Positions 27,732-36,911 of a DNA stretch of 64,000 nucleotides are shown piece after piece. Below the pieces are notes generated by a model. That model worked only from the letters and a program-made list of their open reading frames with translations, made no database searches and was not told the origin of the DNA. The DNA is from Mesobacillus subterraneus (GTDB lineage Bacteria > Bacillota > Bacilli > Bacillales > Cytobacillaceae). The position numbers and the translations under genes were made by a program. Location of the stretch: contig NZ_RSFW01000003.1 in the NCBI RefSeq assembly GCF_003937825.1, forward strand, positions 102,597-166,596, in the 5' to 3' direction. How positions within the stretch are numbered: the stretch's first letter is position 1; the number at the start of each line of letters is the position of its first letter.

Positions 27732-28130
27732 TTGAAAACTTCAAGATTCTTTCTTATATTACTAATTTTAATCATTACCGCGTTTTTAACAGCGTGTAGT
27801 AAAGGAATGGCTTTTGAGATAACGAAAGCAGAAAGGAGAGTTACAGAAACAGATGACCGCATTCAACTGGAACTTGAATATGAAATCATCAACCATAGCA
27901 ATGAAGACTACTTTTTCACTCTGGTTTTTCCGTCCTATATACAAGATGCTCTCATTACTAAAGTAGGAATAAATAAACTACCAGGTAAAAGCAGCACTTC
28001 AAATGTTGAAATCATAAACATTAGGAAAGATAGTGCTGAGATGACAGATGAAACAATTGAAGCCATCCTTAATGGAGATATTCCGATTGTACAAGAAATC
28101 CTGATTGGAACAACTATTAGTTTAAATTAA
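27732..28130 (+). CDS. Lipoprotein of unknown function
   Basis: 132 aa from TTG 27732 with AAGGAGGAG upstream; an upstream in-frame extension is rejected because it lacks an SD and would bury the signal peptide. Signal ILIITAFLTAC, lipid Cys about residue 22. The mature domain looks Ig-like (IQLELEYEIINHSNEDYFF). No family recognised. Confidence 0.75.
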   Translation: MKTSRFFLILLILIITAFLTACSKGMAFEITKAERRVTETDDRIQLELEYEIINHSNEDYFFTLVFPSYIQDALITKVGINKLPGKSSTSNVEIINIRKDSAEMTDETIEAILNGDIPIVQEILIGTTISLN

Positions 28131-28154
28131 CTTTCCAAGAAAAGAGGGAAGCTC

Positions 28155-28622
28155 ATGATCAAATTTTTCGAATACAACTGGCAGGTTAGAGATGAGTGGT
28201 TTGACTGGTGTGAACAACTGTCAGCTGATGAATTGCTAAAGGAAAGAACGGGAGGAGTGGGCTGTATCTTAAATACTCTATTCCACATAATTGATGTTGA
28301 ATATAGCTGGCTTCGTGGTATTCAGGGGAAAGAGGATATAGTCTTTGACTTTGCTGAATATAACACTTTATCCAAGGTAAAGGCACTTTCGGATCAACTG
28401 CGAAAGGAAATCATGCAATTCTTCAACACCGGCATAGGGGTATCGAGACTTGTACAAGTACCATGGGACAAAAATCACTACTCTGTTGAGGATATCCTGC
28501 ATCATATTATTGCACATGAAATCCATCATATTGGCCAGCTGTCTGTTTGGGCAAGAGAACTCGGGATGGTACCGGTATCGGCTCATTTTATTGGGAGGAA
28601 ATTCAATGAATATCGAAATTAA
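28155..28622 (+). CDS. DinB family protein
   Basis: 155 aa from ATG 28155 behind AGAGGGAAGC. The four-helix bundle shows the metal His set in LFHIIDVEYSWLRG near residue 45 and AHEIHHIGQLSVWARELG near residue 120. Homologues are metal-binding enzymes, some bacillithiol-dependent. Its end overlaps the start of the GNAT gene by 17 nt. Confidence 0.85.
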   Translation: MIKFFEYNWQVRDEWFDWCEQLSADELLKERTGGVGCILNTLFHIIDVEYSWLRGIQGKEDIVFDFAEYNTLSKVKALSDQLRKEIMQFFNTGIGVSRLVQVPWDKNHYSVEDILHHIIAHEIHHIGQLSVWARELGMVPVSAHFIGRKFNEYRN

Positions 28623-29010
28623 AAGTATTGATGAAAAGCCTATTAAAGCAAGTGAGCTATTAGAACTTTATCACAATGCTGGCTGGTGGCCGGAACGAAC
28701 AGAGTATGACTTAGCCGAGATGTTATCAAAGACGGTCTCGGTCGGCGCATGGAAAGACGGCAATCTGATTGGTTTTGCCAGAGCTGTTACCGATGGGGAA
28801 TTCAGGGCGTATATAGAAGATGTCGTCATACATAGTTCTTTTCAAAAAGGTGGTACTGGAACGGAACTGATATCGAGATTATTAGAAGGGCTTACCCATA
28901 TTGATGTCATAAGCTTATTTTGTGAGGAAAGTCTAATTCCTTTCTATGAAAAAAATGACTCTAAGTACAGCAAAGCGCAATACGTCATGCATAGAAAACA
29001 AGAATCGTAA
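28606..29010 (+). CDS. GNAT family N-acetyltransferase
   Basis: 134 aa from ATG 28606 (SD GGGAGG inside the DinB gene). Conserved GNAT core: VGAWKDGNLIGFARAVTDGE (motif D/A start), IEDVVIHSSFQKGGTGTELI (acetyl-CoA loop, here with K-G-G-T-G-T in place of the usual Q/RxxGxG/A) and the C-terminal FYEKNDSK. Substrate unknown. Translationally coupled to the DinB gene. Confidence 0.88.
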   Translation: MNIEIKSIDEKPIKASELLELYHNAGWWPERTEYDLAEMLSKTVSVGAWKDGNLIGFARAVTDGEFRAYIEDVVIHSSFQKGGTGTELISRLLEGLTHIDVISLFCEESLIPFYEKNDSKYSKAQYVMHRKQES

Positions 29011-29080
29011 ACTAGATCCCACTTCAAAATTATTCCATGCGTGATATACTGTTAAAAGATGGATAAAAGAGGTGGGACAA

Positions 29081-29896
29081 ATGGAGTTGATAACAGGAAA
29101 GCTGGTTATTGTTTCGATGTTTTTACTTGTTGTGACGATGATTGAAACGCTTGCTTATGCTACAAGGATTTCTGGTGCCAGGGTGGGCTTAATTGCAACG
29201 GCGATTTCTTTGTTTAGTACATTAGTAGTTGTTTCAAGGTTTTCAACGATTTTTCAGCAGCCAACTACAGCTAAAATGATTGCAGAAGCCCCAGCTGATA
29301 ACAAATTAAACTTTATCACAGATCAATATACCATTTTAATCGGTGTGACTTCTCTAGGGGTATTGCTAGGCATTTTATTATTTCCTACATTTATCAATAT
29401 TTTTTCGAGAGCGATTGTTCAATTGGCGAGGGAAAAAGGATCGTTGTTTACAATGGTAAAAAAACAAATGAATCCATCAGGAATTGGAAAAATACTGCGT
29501 TGCTTCCGGCTCCCAAGGTTTACATACCTGGAAGGCATCTCCCTTAAAACAATACCGAAACGTCTTTTTGTTATTAATGTCGCGGTGTCAGCTGTCTTCA
29601 CAATTGGTGTTCTTTCTTCTTTGTATGCAACGATGCTCGTACCCGCCGATCATATTGCGACCGCTACCATGTCTTCTGGCATTATCAACGGGATTGCAAC
29701 CATCCTATTAACCTTGTTTATCGACCCAAAGGCGTCAGTACTGGCTGACAGGGTAATGAAAAAGCAGTGCGATTATGTTTACTTGAAGAGCTACTCTTTG
29801 ACGATGATTAGTTCCAAATTTGTGGGAACCATCGTGGCGCAAGCCTTATTCATTCCCGCGGCTTATTATGTCGCCTGGTTTGCAGAAAGGATTTAA
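29081..29896 (+). CDS. amj: Lipid II flippase Amj
   Basis: 271 aa from ATG 29081 (GAGGTGGG upstream). It matches B. subtilis Amj (YdaH, about 270 aa) in length and start: LVIVSMFLLVVTMIETLAYATRISG. About six to eight membrane helices. Amj is the alternative to MurJ for flipping lipid II across the membrane during peptidoglycan synthesis; in B. subtilis it is induced by the envelope-stress sigma factor M. A TATACT -10-like sequence lies about 35 bp upstream. Confidence 0.92.
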   Translation: MELITGKLVIVSMFLLVVTMIETLAYATRISGARVGLIATAISLFSTLVVVSRFSTIFQQPTTAKMIAEAPADNKLNFITDQYTILIGVTSLGVLLGILLFPTFINIFSRAIVQLAREKGSLFTMVKKQMNPSGIGKILRCFRLPRFTYLEGISLKTIPKRLFVINVAVSAVFTIGVLSSLYATMLVPADHIATATMSSGIINGIATILLTLFIDPKASVLADRVMKKQCDYVYLKSYSLTMISSKFVGTIVAQALFIPAAYYVAWFAERI

Positions 29897-29922
29897 TGAC
29901 CTTTTTAATGGGAGATGTGAGT

Positions 29923-30725
29923 ATGATTTATAGAATAAAAACGTATAAAATCAAGCCAGAAAGACTGGAGGATTTCAATTTTTTCTTCCATTCTTATTTG
30001 TATCCTAACCAGATGAAGCATGGTGCAAAATTAGTGGGGAGATGGGCCAGTGAAAGCAAGGAAGAAGTTCTGGCTATGTGGGAATACAGAAGTATGGACG
30101 ATTATGAGCAGATTGAAAAGCATATAAGGAATAGTGAACTTCACAATGCTGCCAAGGAGAAATTAATAGAATTAGGGGATTTTATTCTTGATAGTCATCA
30201 AGACTTTATGACTTCAACAGCTCCTTACCCTTCTTCTTATCATCCGCCGAAACATATCATGTCTGTCAGCGGCTACATAACAAATGCAAGTGGAGAGGTA
30301 CTCCTTGTCCGAAACCTTCATCGAGCGGATACAATGGAAATGCCTGGCGGCCAGGTGGAAGAAGGCGAACGGTGGAGGAAGCCATTCACCGTGAAATTTT
30401 AGAAGAGACACGGACAAAGGTTCGCTTAATTGGCATCACAGGTATATATCAAAACATGACCAACGGAGTCACCTGTATCGTCTTTCGAGGTGAGCATCTA
30501 TCCGGGGAACCAACTACAGCCGAAAATGAAACCTCAGAAGTGGTATTCACCAAACTTACTAGTGAAAATATCGATGAGTTCATCACAAGGAAGCAATTTA
30601 AAAGCAGGACGCTTGATGCCATGGCGCCAAATTATCTACCTTATGAAGCTTTTAAAGCAAGGCCATATGAGTTGGTTAGCAGATTTGAGGTAAAGAAAGA
30701 GTTTGAGAGCCGAGAGTTGTATTAA
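29923..30725 (+). pseudogene. NIPSNAP-Nudix fusion protein, frameshifted in the Nudix box
   Basis: Start ATG 29923 with GGGAGATGTGA upstream. Residues 1-105 are a NIPSNAP domain (YRIKTYKIKPERLEDF, VGRWASESKEEVLAMWEY). From about residue 120 a Nudix domain follows. Its box begins GGQVEEGE in one frame and continues VEEAIHREILEETRTKV in the next. The spacing G-x5-E-x7-RE is restored by adding one base near 30370-30372. Without it the frame stops at 30402. Either a recent pseudogene or a sequencing error. An intact protein would hydrolyse a nucleoside diphosphate-linked or other pyrophosphate compound. Confidence 0.85.
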
Positions 30726-30746
30726 GGAGCAATAGCTTGCCAAAGT

Positions 30747-30776
30747 AAAAAATGCTCGGGAGAGAGCATTTTTTAC
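30747..30776. terminator. Bidirectional terminator between the Nudix and SDR genes
   Basis: AAAAAATGCTC (30747-30757) with GAGCATTTTTT (30764-30774), perfect 11-bp stem, loop GGGAGA. Confidence 0.9.
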
Positions 30777-30791
30777 TTTTTTGGCTAAAAC

Positions 30792-31574
30792 TTAAAGCAG
30801 AGATTCCGCTCCATCAATATATACTTCAGTACCTGTAATGTGGGAGGACATATCTGATGCAAGGAAGAAGACAAGATCGGCAACTTGTTCTGGTTCGCCT
30901 GCACGTTCTTCTAATGGCTGGTTTCCTTCCGGGTATTCAACCGGTATTTTGATTTTTTCCAGATCGTCTTCTTGTGGAAAGGTGTTTTTGCCGATATTGG
31001 TTTCAATTGCTCCAGGACAGATGATGTTGACGCGGATTTTATATTGAGCAAGTTCCAGGGCTGCCATTTTTCCAAAGCCTGTTTGGCCGATTTTGGATGT
31101 GCTGTAGGCGGACATCCCGAAGTTTTTGTAGATTCTGTTTCCGTTGATCGAGCTGGTGATAATAATGCTTCCGCCATTCTTTTTCATATGAGGGATGGCA
31201 TATTTGACGGTAAGGAAGGTTCCTTTCAGATTGGTGTTGATCGTTTCATCCCAGTCCTCAGGCTCCAGATCTTCAATAGGGGCAATCACCCCGTTGATTC
31301 CAGCATTTGCAAAAACAATGTCGATTTTACCCCACGCCTCCATCACCTTTTGGTAGCTTTCTTTCATCTCAACTGGATTTGCAATATCACATTCCAGAAT
31401 CATCGCTTTGCCGCCGCTTTCCTCAATTGATTCTTTTACTTGTTTTGCGTTCTCTTCTTTGACATCCAGCAGGGCTATCTTTGCACCTTCCTGAGCTAAT
31501 TTTAATGCCGCGGCCCTGCCGATTCCGGAGCTTGCCCCAGTAATAAAAGCCACTTTACCGTCTAATTGACTCAC
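30792..31574 (-). CDS. SDR family oxidoreductase
   Basis: 260 aa classical short-chain dehydrogenase. Cofactor site TGASSGIG at residue 13, then DIAN, NAGI, catalytic Ser in IITSS and Y-x-x-x-K in AYSTSKIGQ, and the C-terminal DGAESLL. Asp after the second strand (ALLDVKEEN) favours NAD over NADP. Substrate unknown. Confidence 0.92.
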   Translation of the reverse strand: MSQLDGKVAFITGASSGIGRAAALKLAQEGAKIALLDVKEENAKQVKESIEESGGKAMILECDIANPVEMKESYQKVMEAWGKIDIVFANAGINGVIAPIEDLEPEDWDETINTNLKGTFLTVKYAIPHMKKNGGSIIITSSINGNRIYKNFGMSAYSTSKIGQTGFGKMAALELAQYKIRVNIICPGAIETNIGKNTFPQEDDLEKIKIPVEYPEGNQPLEERAGEPEQVADLVFFLASDMSSHITGTEVYIDGAESLL

Positions 31575-31788
31575 ACCATTTCCTCCTTAGCTGGCTTGGA
31601 TTACTTTTACTTTTGCCCAAAAACGCGAATTGTAAAACAGCTTCAGCTATATCAGATTGGAATTCTATGAAACTTTTTACAGAGATTCCCGTATTAATAG
31701 ACAGTTTATCTCCAGTGAATAGGAGTATTTTTTTCATTCAGGATTGTCGAATGGAATCGCAAATTGGAGTTTTTGGGAGGTCGAATAC

Positions 31789-32490
31789 ATGGACAAACAG
31801 GATCAAATGATTTCTAAACTAGAGGAAGTCTTAAATGAAATAAGAGCTGGGAAGAAGGAAAGTGCGGCTAGTGGGGTGTTTTCCAGAAGCGCTGTTAAAA
31901 GGCCGATTCGGTCAATTTTGCTCATTTTTCTCGTTCTTGTCGCCGCATCAGGAGCGGGTATATGGTATTCAAACGATAGCAAGGGAAAGGCGGAGACATC
32001 CGTCTTCATTGAACAAGTTCATGGGCTGGCGTCGCTTGCCACGGCTGAAGCGCATGTAAAGGTCGTGATTGAACAGGAGGATTATAAGCTGTTTGGCGAG
32101 GAAATCCGTTTCAATCTACCGGGAACAAAGCGCGAACTGCTCATGATTGTCCCAGCGACAGTGGTAGCAGGGGTGGATTTGAAGAGCATTGATCAGGAAG
32201 ACATGAAAGTGGATGACGAAAGAAAGATCGTTGAATTAACGCTGCCTGATGCTGTTTTGCTTCAGGAGCCATCAATTATTATGGATCAGGTACAGACGTT
32301 CTCGGACGAGGGACTTTTACGAGGTAAAGTTAGCTGGGACGAAGGATTCAATTTGGCTGCGGCAGCACAGGAACAAATTAGGCAAGAAGCAGACGCTGCA
32401 GGAATTTTGGAAAAAGCAGCAGAGAATGCAGAAACCACGTTGAAGGAATTTTTTGGACATTTGGGGTACACTGTGGTTACCAAGAGATAA
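31789..32490 (+). CDS. DUF4230 membrane-anchored protein
   Basis: 233 aa from ATG 31789 (GGGAGG upstream). Short cytosolic N-terminus, one helix (SILLIFLVLVAASGAGIWY, about residues 45-65), then an extracytoplasmic domain with LASLATAEAHVKVVIEQEDYKL and LTLPDAVLLQEPSI, the DUF4230 pattern. Its C-terminus is helical (IRQEADAAGILEKAAENAE). Function unknown. Confidence 0.75.
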   Translation: MDKQDQMISKLEEVLNEIRAGKKESAASGVFSRSAVKRPIRSILLIFLVLVAASGAGIWYSNDSKGKAETSVFIEQVHGLASLATAEAHVKVVIEQEDYKLFGEEIRFNLPGTKRELLMIVPATVVAGVDLKSIDQEDMKVDDERKIVELTLPDAVLLQEPSIIMDQVQTFSDEGLLRGKVSWDEGFNLAAAAQEQIRQEADAAGILEKAAENAETTLKEFFGHLGYTVVTKR

Positions 32491-32617
32491 TAATATTGTT
32501 ATGTAAACTAAAACGTTCAGCATCCTAATTTGCCTAAATAATTTGACCAAAACTGCAAATAGTAGTAGTGAGGGAATTATTTCTTGTTTCTTTTAAAACC
32601 ATAATGGGGTGAATTGG

Positions 32618-32758
32618 ATGAGGATATGTGAGGTTTGTGGAAGAAAGGATATTCCTAAACAAAATGAAAAAGAACTGTTCCAGGCTGTGAGGCTCCATGT
32701 TTGCGAAAGCTGCCGTGAAGATCGTAAAATGCCGCGTTTAGCTGATTGGGCTTTTTAA
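32618..32758 (+). CDS. Small zinc-ribbon-like protein
   Basis: 46 aa from ATG 32618 with GGGGTGA 5 nt upstream. Two Cys pairs, CEVC near the start and CESC near residue 30, make a likely treble-clef or zinc-ribbon site. Remaining sequence is basic and polar. Found immediately upstream of a terminator. Function unknown. Confidence 0.75.
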   Translation: MRICEVCGRKDIPKQNEKELFQAVRLHVCESCREDRKMPRLADWAF

Positions 32759-32780
32759 TCCAGGCATTGCCTGGATTTTT
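32758..32780 (+). terminator. Terminator after the zinc-ribbon gene
   Basis: ATCCAGGC with GCCTGGAT around an ATT loop, then TTTT. Confidence 0.85.
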
Positions 32781-32887
32781 GATTTTATCAGGAAGGAAAA
32801 AGGAGAGTATTGAAGAATCTTTTAATTCAGATGAGTGTCTGATTAATTTCCTTAAAGGAGTTACGTGACAATTTGACGAATGTTAGG

Positions 32888-32914
32888 AAGGGCCCTCAAA
32901 TCGAGAGCCTTTTG
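32888..32914. terminator. Hairpin downstream of sspH
   Basis: AAGGGCCCTC with GAGAGCCTTT (one G-T pair). The better T tract is on the + strand, so its direction is uncertain. Confidence 0.4.
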
Positions 32915-33094
32915 TTATTTTTCATCCAGTCCGTCAATCGACACCAGCTGTTTTTCTTCGTGAGTTCCACGTGCGGAAATGACAGCCATGCTTGAAGTTG
33001 AATCAATGCTTTCAATCCACACAGGAATGCCATGATAATGGACATTGATTTCGCTCTCGGCTGAGAGTATTTCTTTGACGCGCTGCAGGTCCAA
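32915..33094 (-). CDS. sspH: H-type small acid-soluble spore protein
   Basis: 59 aa from TTG 33094, chosen for SD GAGGTGATC and because the resulting length equals B. subtilis SspH. The protein MDLQRVKEILSAESEINV followed by HYHGIPVWIESID matches the family consensus. SspH proteins are made in the developing spore. An upstream in-frame extension to 33148 lacks an SD. Confidence 0.9.
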   Translation of the reverse strand: MDLQRVKEILSAESEINVHYHGIPVWIESIDSTSSMAVISARGTHEEKQLVSIDGLDEK

Positions 33095-33162
33095 ATTGAT
33101 CACCTCGTACATTAAGTTAACCAATGTGCAAAAAATGTATACTGACACAGGGAGAGAGTAAG

Positions 33163-33630
33163 ATGGAATTTGTTACAAGCAATAAGGAAATGATTCCTTT
33201 TGAATTGAAGATCATGAATTCCCATCCAGAGTATAATCTGCTGGCTGAAGGCAAGCGGATTTTAACCGATGAGGACATGCTGGAGGAGCATGAAGAAGGG
33301 AAGGAGTTAGCAAAGGAACGTTACCTTATGAAGGTGGAGGAAGACTATATCGGAATCATTGATTTTGTGATGAGGAACCCCAGGGATGAGAAGCCGTGGC
33401 TAGGGCTGCTGATTATCCATCAAAGTTGGAGCAGACAGGGCAAGGCAGAAAAAGCGCTGGCCATCTATGAAGATATGATGAAGGAAAGAGGCATTCGTGA
33501 AGTTCGGTTAGGTTGTTTCGAAGCCAATGCAGCTGGACTGGCCTTTTGGGAGAAGACTGGGTTCCAACGTGTCAAGAAAATCGAATTCCGTGAAAAACCA
33601 TTATGGATTATGGAAAAAGCATTGAATTAA
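33163..33630 (+). CDS. GNAT family N-acetyltransferase
   Basis: 155 aa from ATG 33163 (GGGAGAGAG upstream). Acetyl-CoA binding region LGLLIIHQSWSRQGKAEKAL near residues 80-100, then FEANAAGLAFWEKTGFQRV, the typical fourth strand and helix. Substrate unknown. Confidence 0.85.
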   Translation: MEFVTSNKEMIPFELKIMNSHPEYNLLAEGKRILTDEDMLEEHEEGKELAKERYLMKVEEDYIGIIDFVMRNPRDEKPWLGLLIIHQSWSRQGKAEKALAIYEDMMKERGIREVRLGCFEANAAGLAFWEKTGFQRVKKIEFREKPLWIMEKALN

Positions 33631-33643
33631 TATAAAAGTGGTT

Positions 33644-33677
33644 GCTCCAAAGGTTCAGCTTTTGGGGCTATTTTTTT
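33644..33677 (+). terminator. Probable terminator after the GNAT gene
   Basis: GCTCCAAAG with CTTTTGGGGC, loop GTTCAG region, then ATTTTTTT. Confidence 0.7.
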
Positions 33678-33689
33678 GGCGCAATCTGA

Positions 33690-33950
33690 TTCAATAGCGG
33701 TCATCTTTACACAATATAGGTAGTTGAAGTGTTTATAGGCGGGATATGAGATTGCACAGAATATAGAAATTTGTGGTGTCATGAACGGTTTGGGTGCTCG
33801 TATTTTACATAATATAGTAATTAGAGGAACCAGTAAGCTCTATTGGTGCTTGGTTTTTCCAGAATATAGTAAATTAAGCAACCAATAAACTCAAAAAGTG
33901 CTCTTGTATTACAGAATATAGAAATTCGACAAGCCAATAAGCTCTTTTGC
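33690..33950. repeat. Repeat array C: five degenerate units, about 51-bp period
   Basis: AATATAG cores start at 33713, 33760, 33811, 33863 and 33914 (intervals 47, 51, 52, 51). The unit is roughly AGAATATAGTAATT, about 8 bases, ACCAATAAGCTC, TATTGGTGCTTG. ACCA(A/G)TA faces TATTGGT across a 5-nt loop, giving a short hairpin in the better-kept copies. It occupies the gap between convergent genes and contains no credible ORF. Confidence 0.75.
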
Positions 33951-33956
33951 CTCCAT

Positions 33957-34003
33957 AAAAAAAGAAATTCCAAAGGTCGCTGCAGAACAACCTTTGGAAT
34001 TGC
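33957..34003 (-). terminator. Terminator after the secreted phosphodiesterase gene
   Basis: AATTCCAAAGGT with ACCTTTGGAATT (12-bp perfect stem); the minus strand continues with TTTCTTTTTTT. Confidence 0.9.
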
Positions 34004-34006
34004 CTA

Positions 34007-35947
34007 TTATTTTCTAAGATCCTCAATCTTTTTCCCTTCTACGTAACCAGGCGTCTTCAATCCTAGCAGGTCGTATATGGTTGGTGCGATATCGAGGTTT
34101 GAGACATGGCCGATTTGTTTGCCGGCGCTGATTTCCGGCCCCATGGCCATAAACACTGCCTTTAGTTTTTCCCGGTCTGGATTCCCGCCGTGTGTTCCCA
34201 GTTCAGGTGACGGTTTTACGATGCTTGATTCACCCTCTCCCATGATAAAGCCGGGAGCGGCCATTAACAAAATGTCACCGGCATTCTGCTCTCCTGTTTT
34301 CCCATTCTGGGTGATTTTTTTGATATCCTGATAAGGTTTTACTTTTGCATTAATAACATAACCGAATAAGTCCTTTGTATTTTCCTTGATTCCGTTGAAA
34401 GATAAATTTATGGTGCTGCTCCATATTCCTTTTAGGTGATGCTTGATTACCGGGCCGTTTTCATTCCTGCTGACTTCCACCTGTTCAAAGGCCTGGATGA
34501 TTTCATCTCGCACTTTTTCGTACTCCTCCTCGGAGACGACACCGTTCTTTTCCCGTTTCTCTAGATTGATATAGACATGTGCAGCCGAGCCGCTCGGTAT
34601 CGCAAGCGCTTTGGATTTCTTGTAATCGATTTTTCCGTCCGAGTCCATGACTAGCAGGTCATTATCCTTGAGCACCTTGTTAGGCTGAAGGGCGGAGTGG
34701 GCGGGTTCCATCCCATGATCGGAAACGATGAAAAGATGGTCATTATCATCCAGTGATTTAACTGTTTTGCCGACCACCTCGTCTGCCAGTTTATAAGACC
34801 ACTCGATATACTTCTTGTATTGTTTAGATTTTTCAGGTGTATAGCCAGGCTGCCTTGGATCGGTTAAAAGATACTTATGTTCCTCGTGATCAATTTGCGG
34901 GGCATAGAACATGAGCAGATCAGGCTCGTATTCATTTTTTATGAAAAGTGACACGTCTGTTACCCAATTAACAAATCGCTCGGAAACCTCCTCATATTCT
35001 TTTCTCGAGATCCAGCCTTTTTCCAGCGCTTCATCATCGTCCTGGGTAGGGAAGAATCCGAATTTACCTCTGATTTGATCTGGAAACCCATCAGGTCCAT
35101 CAATTTGACCAGAGGTAACAGCTGAACGGTACATGACAGCTTCCTTTTTTAAATCAGGGTCTGCAGAGGTGAACTTGTACCAAAAGCCGGCTGTCTGATT
35201 TTCTTTTACCTTAAGTGTGACAGAACCCCACTCATCAGGCCTTACTTCCTGGGCATCCATTGTTTTACCTTCAGATACAATAAAATGATCATAGTTTTCT
35301 TCCTGATCATCCGTCTTATCCAGTGCCAGTACATGGATTTTCTGATTTTTGCCATCCTCAACTTTAATAGTGAATGTCGCTTCCTTTAACGGACTGAAGC
35401 TATCAGGAGCATTTTCCCAGCCAGTTGCATTAGAAAATTTGAATTTTTCCTGGTTGCTTGGTGACCAGGTGTCTCCGTAATAGACAGTATAGTCTGCCTG
35501 TTTTCCGGTTGAGGGATTTGCTCCTGCGAAGGCAACGGCGGCAGTCGTCTTACCCTGTTCCCGGGCTGCTACCCAGAGAGGATCAACCTCCAGTTGACTA
35601 TGGAAGGCATCCTGTTTATTTGTAAGCGCCTTATCCTGTTCCTGCCATACATTGCTGACAATATTCGTTTTTAGCGGAGTTGCTCCGGTCGAAATCGCCG
35701 CGTGGGATGGAGCGGTCAGGGATGGGCTGACCGTCCTGGCATACTTGGCCATTGTACCTCGTTCAAGCACGTCTTTAATATTCGGCAGTTTGTCGTCTTT
35801 AACATAACTGCGCATGAAATCGTTACGCATGCCATCGAAGGAAATAAGGACCACCTGATTATTTTTTTCGGCAGTTGCATACGTAACCCCGATAGTTGAA
35901 AAAATGAAAAATGAAAGAATAATTGCTTTGAAAAGTCTTGATGTCAT
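34007..35947 (-). CDS. Secreted alkaline phosphatase superfamily phosphodiesterase
   Basis: 646 aa, signal peptide about 1-26 (ILSFFIFSTIGVTYATA). Metal-site residues: SFDGMRNDFM (Asp), TVSPSLTAPSHAAISTG (the Thr in SLTAPSH is the likely nucleophile), YAPQIDHEEHKY, FIVSDHGMEP and ELGTHGG. This is the type I phosphodiesterase/nucleotide pyrophosphatase family (PF01663), exported to scavenge phosphate or nucleotides. A beta-rich insert sits at about 185-290 between metal sites. No Pho box could be identified with confidence. Confidence 0.9.
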   Translation of the reverse strand: MTSRLFKAIILSFFIFSTIGVTYATAEKNNQVVLISFDGMRNDFMRSYVKDDKLPNIKDVLERGTMAKYARTVSPSLTAPSHAAISTGATPLKTNIVSNVWQEQDKALTNKQDAFHSQLEVDPLWVAAREQGKTTAAVAFAGANPSTGKQADYTVYYGDTWSPSNQEKFKFSNATGWENAPDSFSPLKEATFTIKVEDGKNQKIHVLALDKTDDQEENYDHFIVSEGKTMDAQEVRPDEWGSVTLKVKENQTAGFWYKFTSADPDLKKEAVMYRSAVTSGQIDGPDGFPDQIRGKFGFFPTQDDDEALEKGWISRKEYEEVSERFVNWVTDVSLFIKNEYEPDLLMFYAPQIDHEEHKYLLTDPRQPGYTPEKSKQYKKYIEWSYKLADEVVGKTVKSLDDNDHLFIVSDHGMEPAHSALQPNKVLKDNDLLVMDSDGKIDYKKSKALAIPSGSAAHVYINLEKREKNGVVSEEEYEKVRDEIIQAFEQVEVSRNENGPVIKHHLKGIWSSTINLSFNGIKENTKDLFGYVINAKVKPYQDIKKITQNGKTGEQNAGDILLMAAPGFIMGEGESSIVKPSPELGTHGGNPDREKLKAVFMAMGPEISAGKQIGHVSNLDIAPTIYDLLGLKTPGYVEGKKIEDLRK

Positions 35948-36118
35948 AGTAATCTCCCTGTTTATGTTGTCATACTAGACTTTTCCCTGTTTTCCCAAGT
36001 GTTAAAACTAGTCGATAATTGGTTATTTAGTTAGCAAACAATCATGAAAGGCTGCTCGATAAAAACTGCACAAATACCTGTTATAACTAACATATCAACG
36101 ATGGAGGAGTGATTTTAG

Positions 36119-36676
36119 ATGACACTAAAAAGAAAATTCATGATGGTGTTGATTTCCTTGACAGCAGCACTCGCTTTGGCAGCCTGCTCAGATGGTGGGA
36201 GTCAATCCGGTTCTGGCGACCATGGCAGCCATGACAACATGAATCATTCAGGCTCAGGTGAAATTCCTGAAGGGCTGAAGGAAGCGGAGAACCCAACTTA
36301 CAAAGTGGGTTCAAAGGCCATCATCACTGATGATCATATGCCAGGTATGGATGGTGCTGAAGCGACGATTGTAGGGGCGTATGATACTGTTGTTTACGCT
36401 CTATCATACGATCCGACAGATGGAGGGGAACGTGTTGAAAACCACAAATGGGTCATTCACGAGGAATTGCTGAAACCGGCAGCAGACCCTTATAAGCCTG
36501 GTGATGAGGTGACCATCAATACCGACCATATGGAAGGGATGAAAGGCGCCAAAGCAGTCATTGATTCAGCAGAAGAAACAACCGTCTATATGGTAGATTT
36601 CACACCTACGGATGGTTCGGAAAAAGTAACAAACCATCAATGGGTGACAGAAGACGAGCTGAAACCGGCTGAGTAA
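36119..36676 (+). CDS. ydhK: YdhK-like lipoprotein with two DUF1541 repeats
   Basis: 185 aa, SD GGAGGAG. Lipoprotein signal ends ALAAC (Cys22), followed by a His/Gly/Ser-rich linker (GDHGSHDNMNHSG). Two repeats follow: YKVGSKAIITDDHMPGMDGA and YKPGDEVTINTDHMEGMKGA, each with D-H-M-x-G-M. His/Met richness suggests metal (copper) binding, which is inference. Matches B. subtilis YdhK. Confidence 0.85.
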   Translation: MTLKRKFMMVLISLTAALALAACSDGGSQSGSGDHGSHDNMNHSGSGEIPEGLKEAENPTYKVGSKAIITDDHMPGMDGAEATIVGAYDTVVYALSYDPTDGGERVENHKWVIHEELLKPAADPYKPGDEVTINTDHMEGMKGAKAVIDSAEETTVYMVDFTPTDGSEKVTNHQWVTEDELKPAE

Positions 36677-36759
36677 ATTGGTCATTTTCCAGAAACATGC
36701 AGGATTGTCCCTCCGCAAACCAGGGTATACATGCAGTAAGAAATGAGGAGGGATTACTC

Positions 36760-36870
36760 ATGAACAAACTGATTAGAGCTGCAATTAAGTGGGGACCTGT
36801 TCTCTACCCAATCGTTAAAAAGATGATGGACAGCAAAAAAACGAGCAGCATGAAGAGTTATTCAAAATAA
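36760..36870 (+). CDS. Small basic amphipathic protein
   Basis: 36 aa from ATG 36760 with GAGGAGGG 6 nt upstream and a strong terminator 10 bp downstream. One amphipathic helix (NKLIRAAIKWGPVLYPIVKK) and a Lys/Ser tail. No family recognised. The tight SD and terminator make it a credible gene. Confidence 0.65.
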   Translation: MNKLIRAAIKWGPVLYPIVKKMMDSKKTSSMKSYSK

Positions 36871-36878
36871 ATACAGAC

Positions 36879-36911
36879 AAAAGGCCGGACACCAGTGTTC
36901 GGCCTTTTATT
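36879..36911 (+). terminator. Terminator after the 36-aa gene
   Basis: AAAAGGCCG with CGGCCTTTT plus inner pairing (ACAC/GTGT), followed by A/T. Confidence 0.85.
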
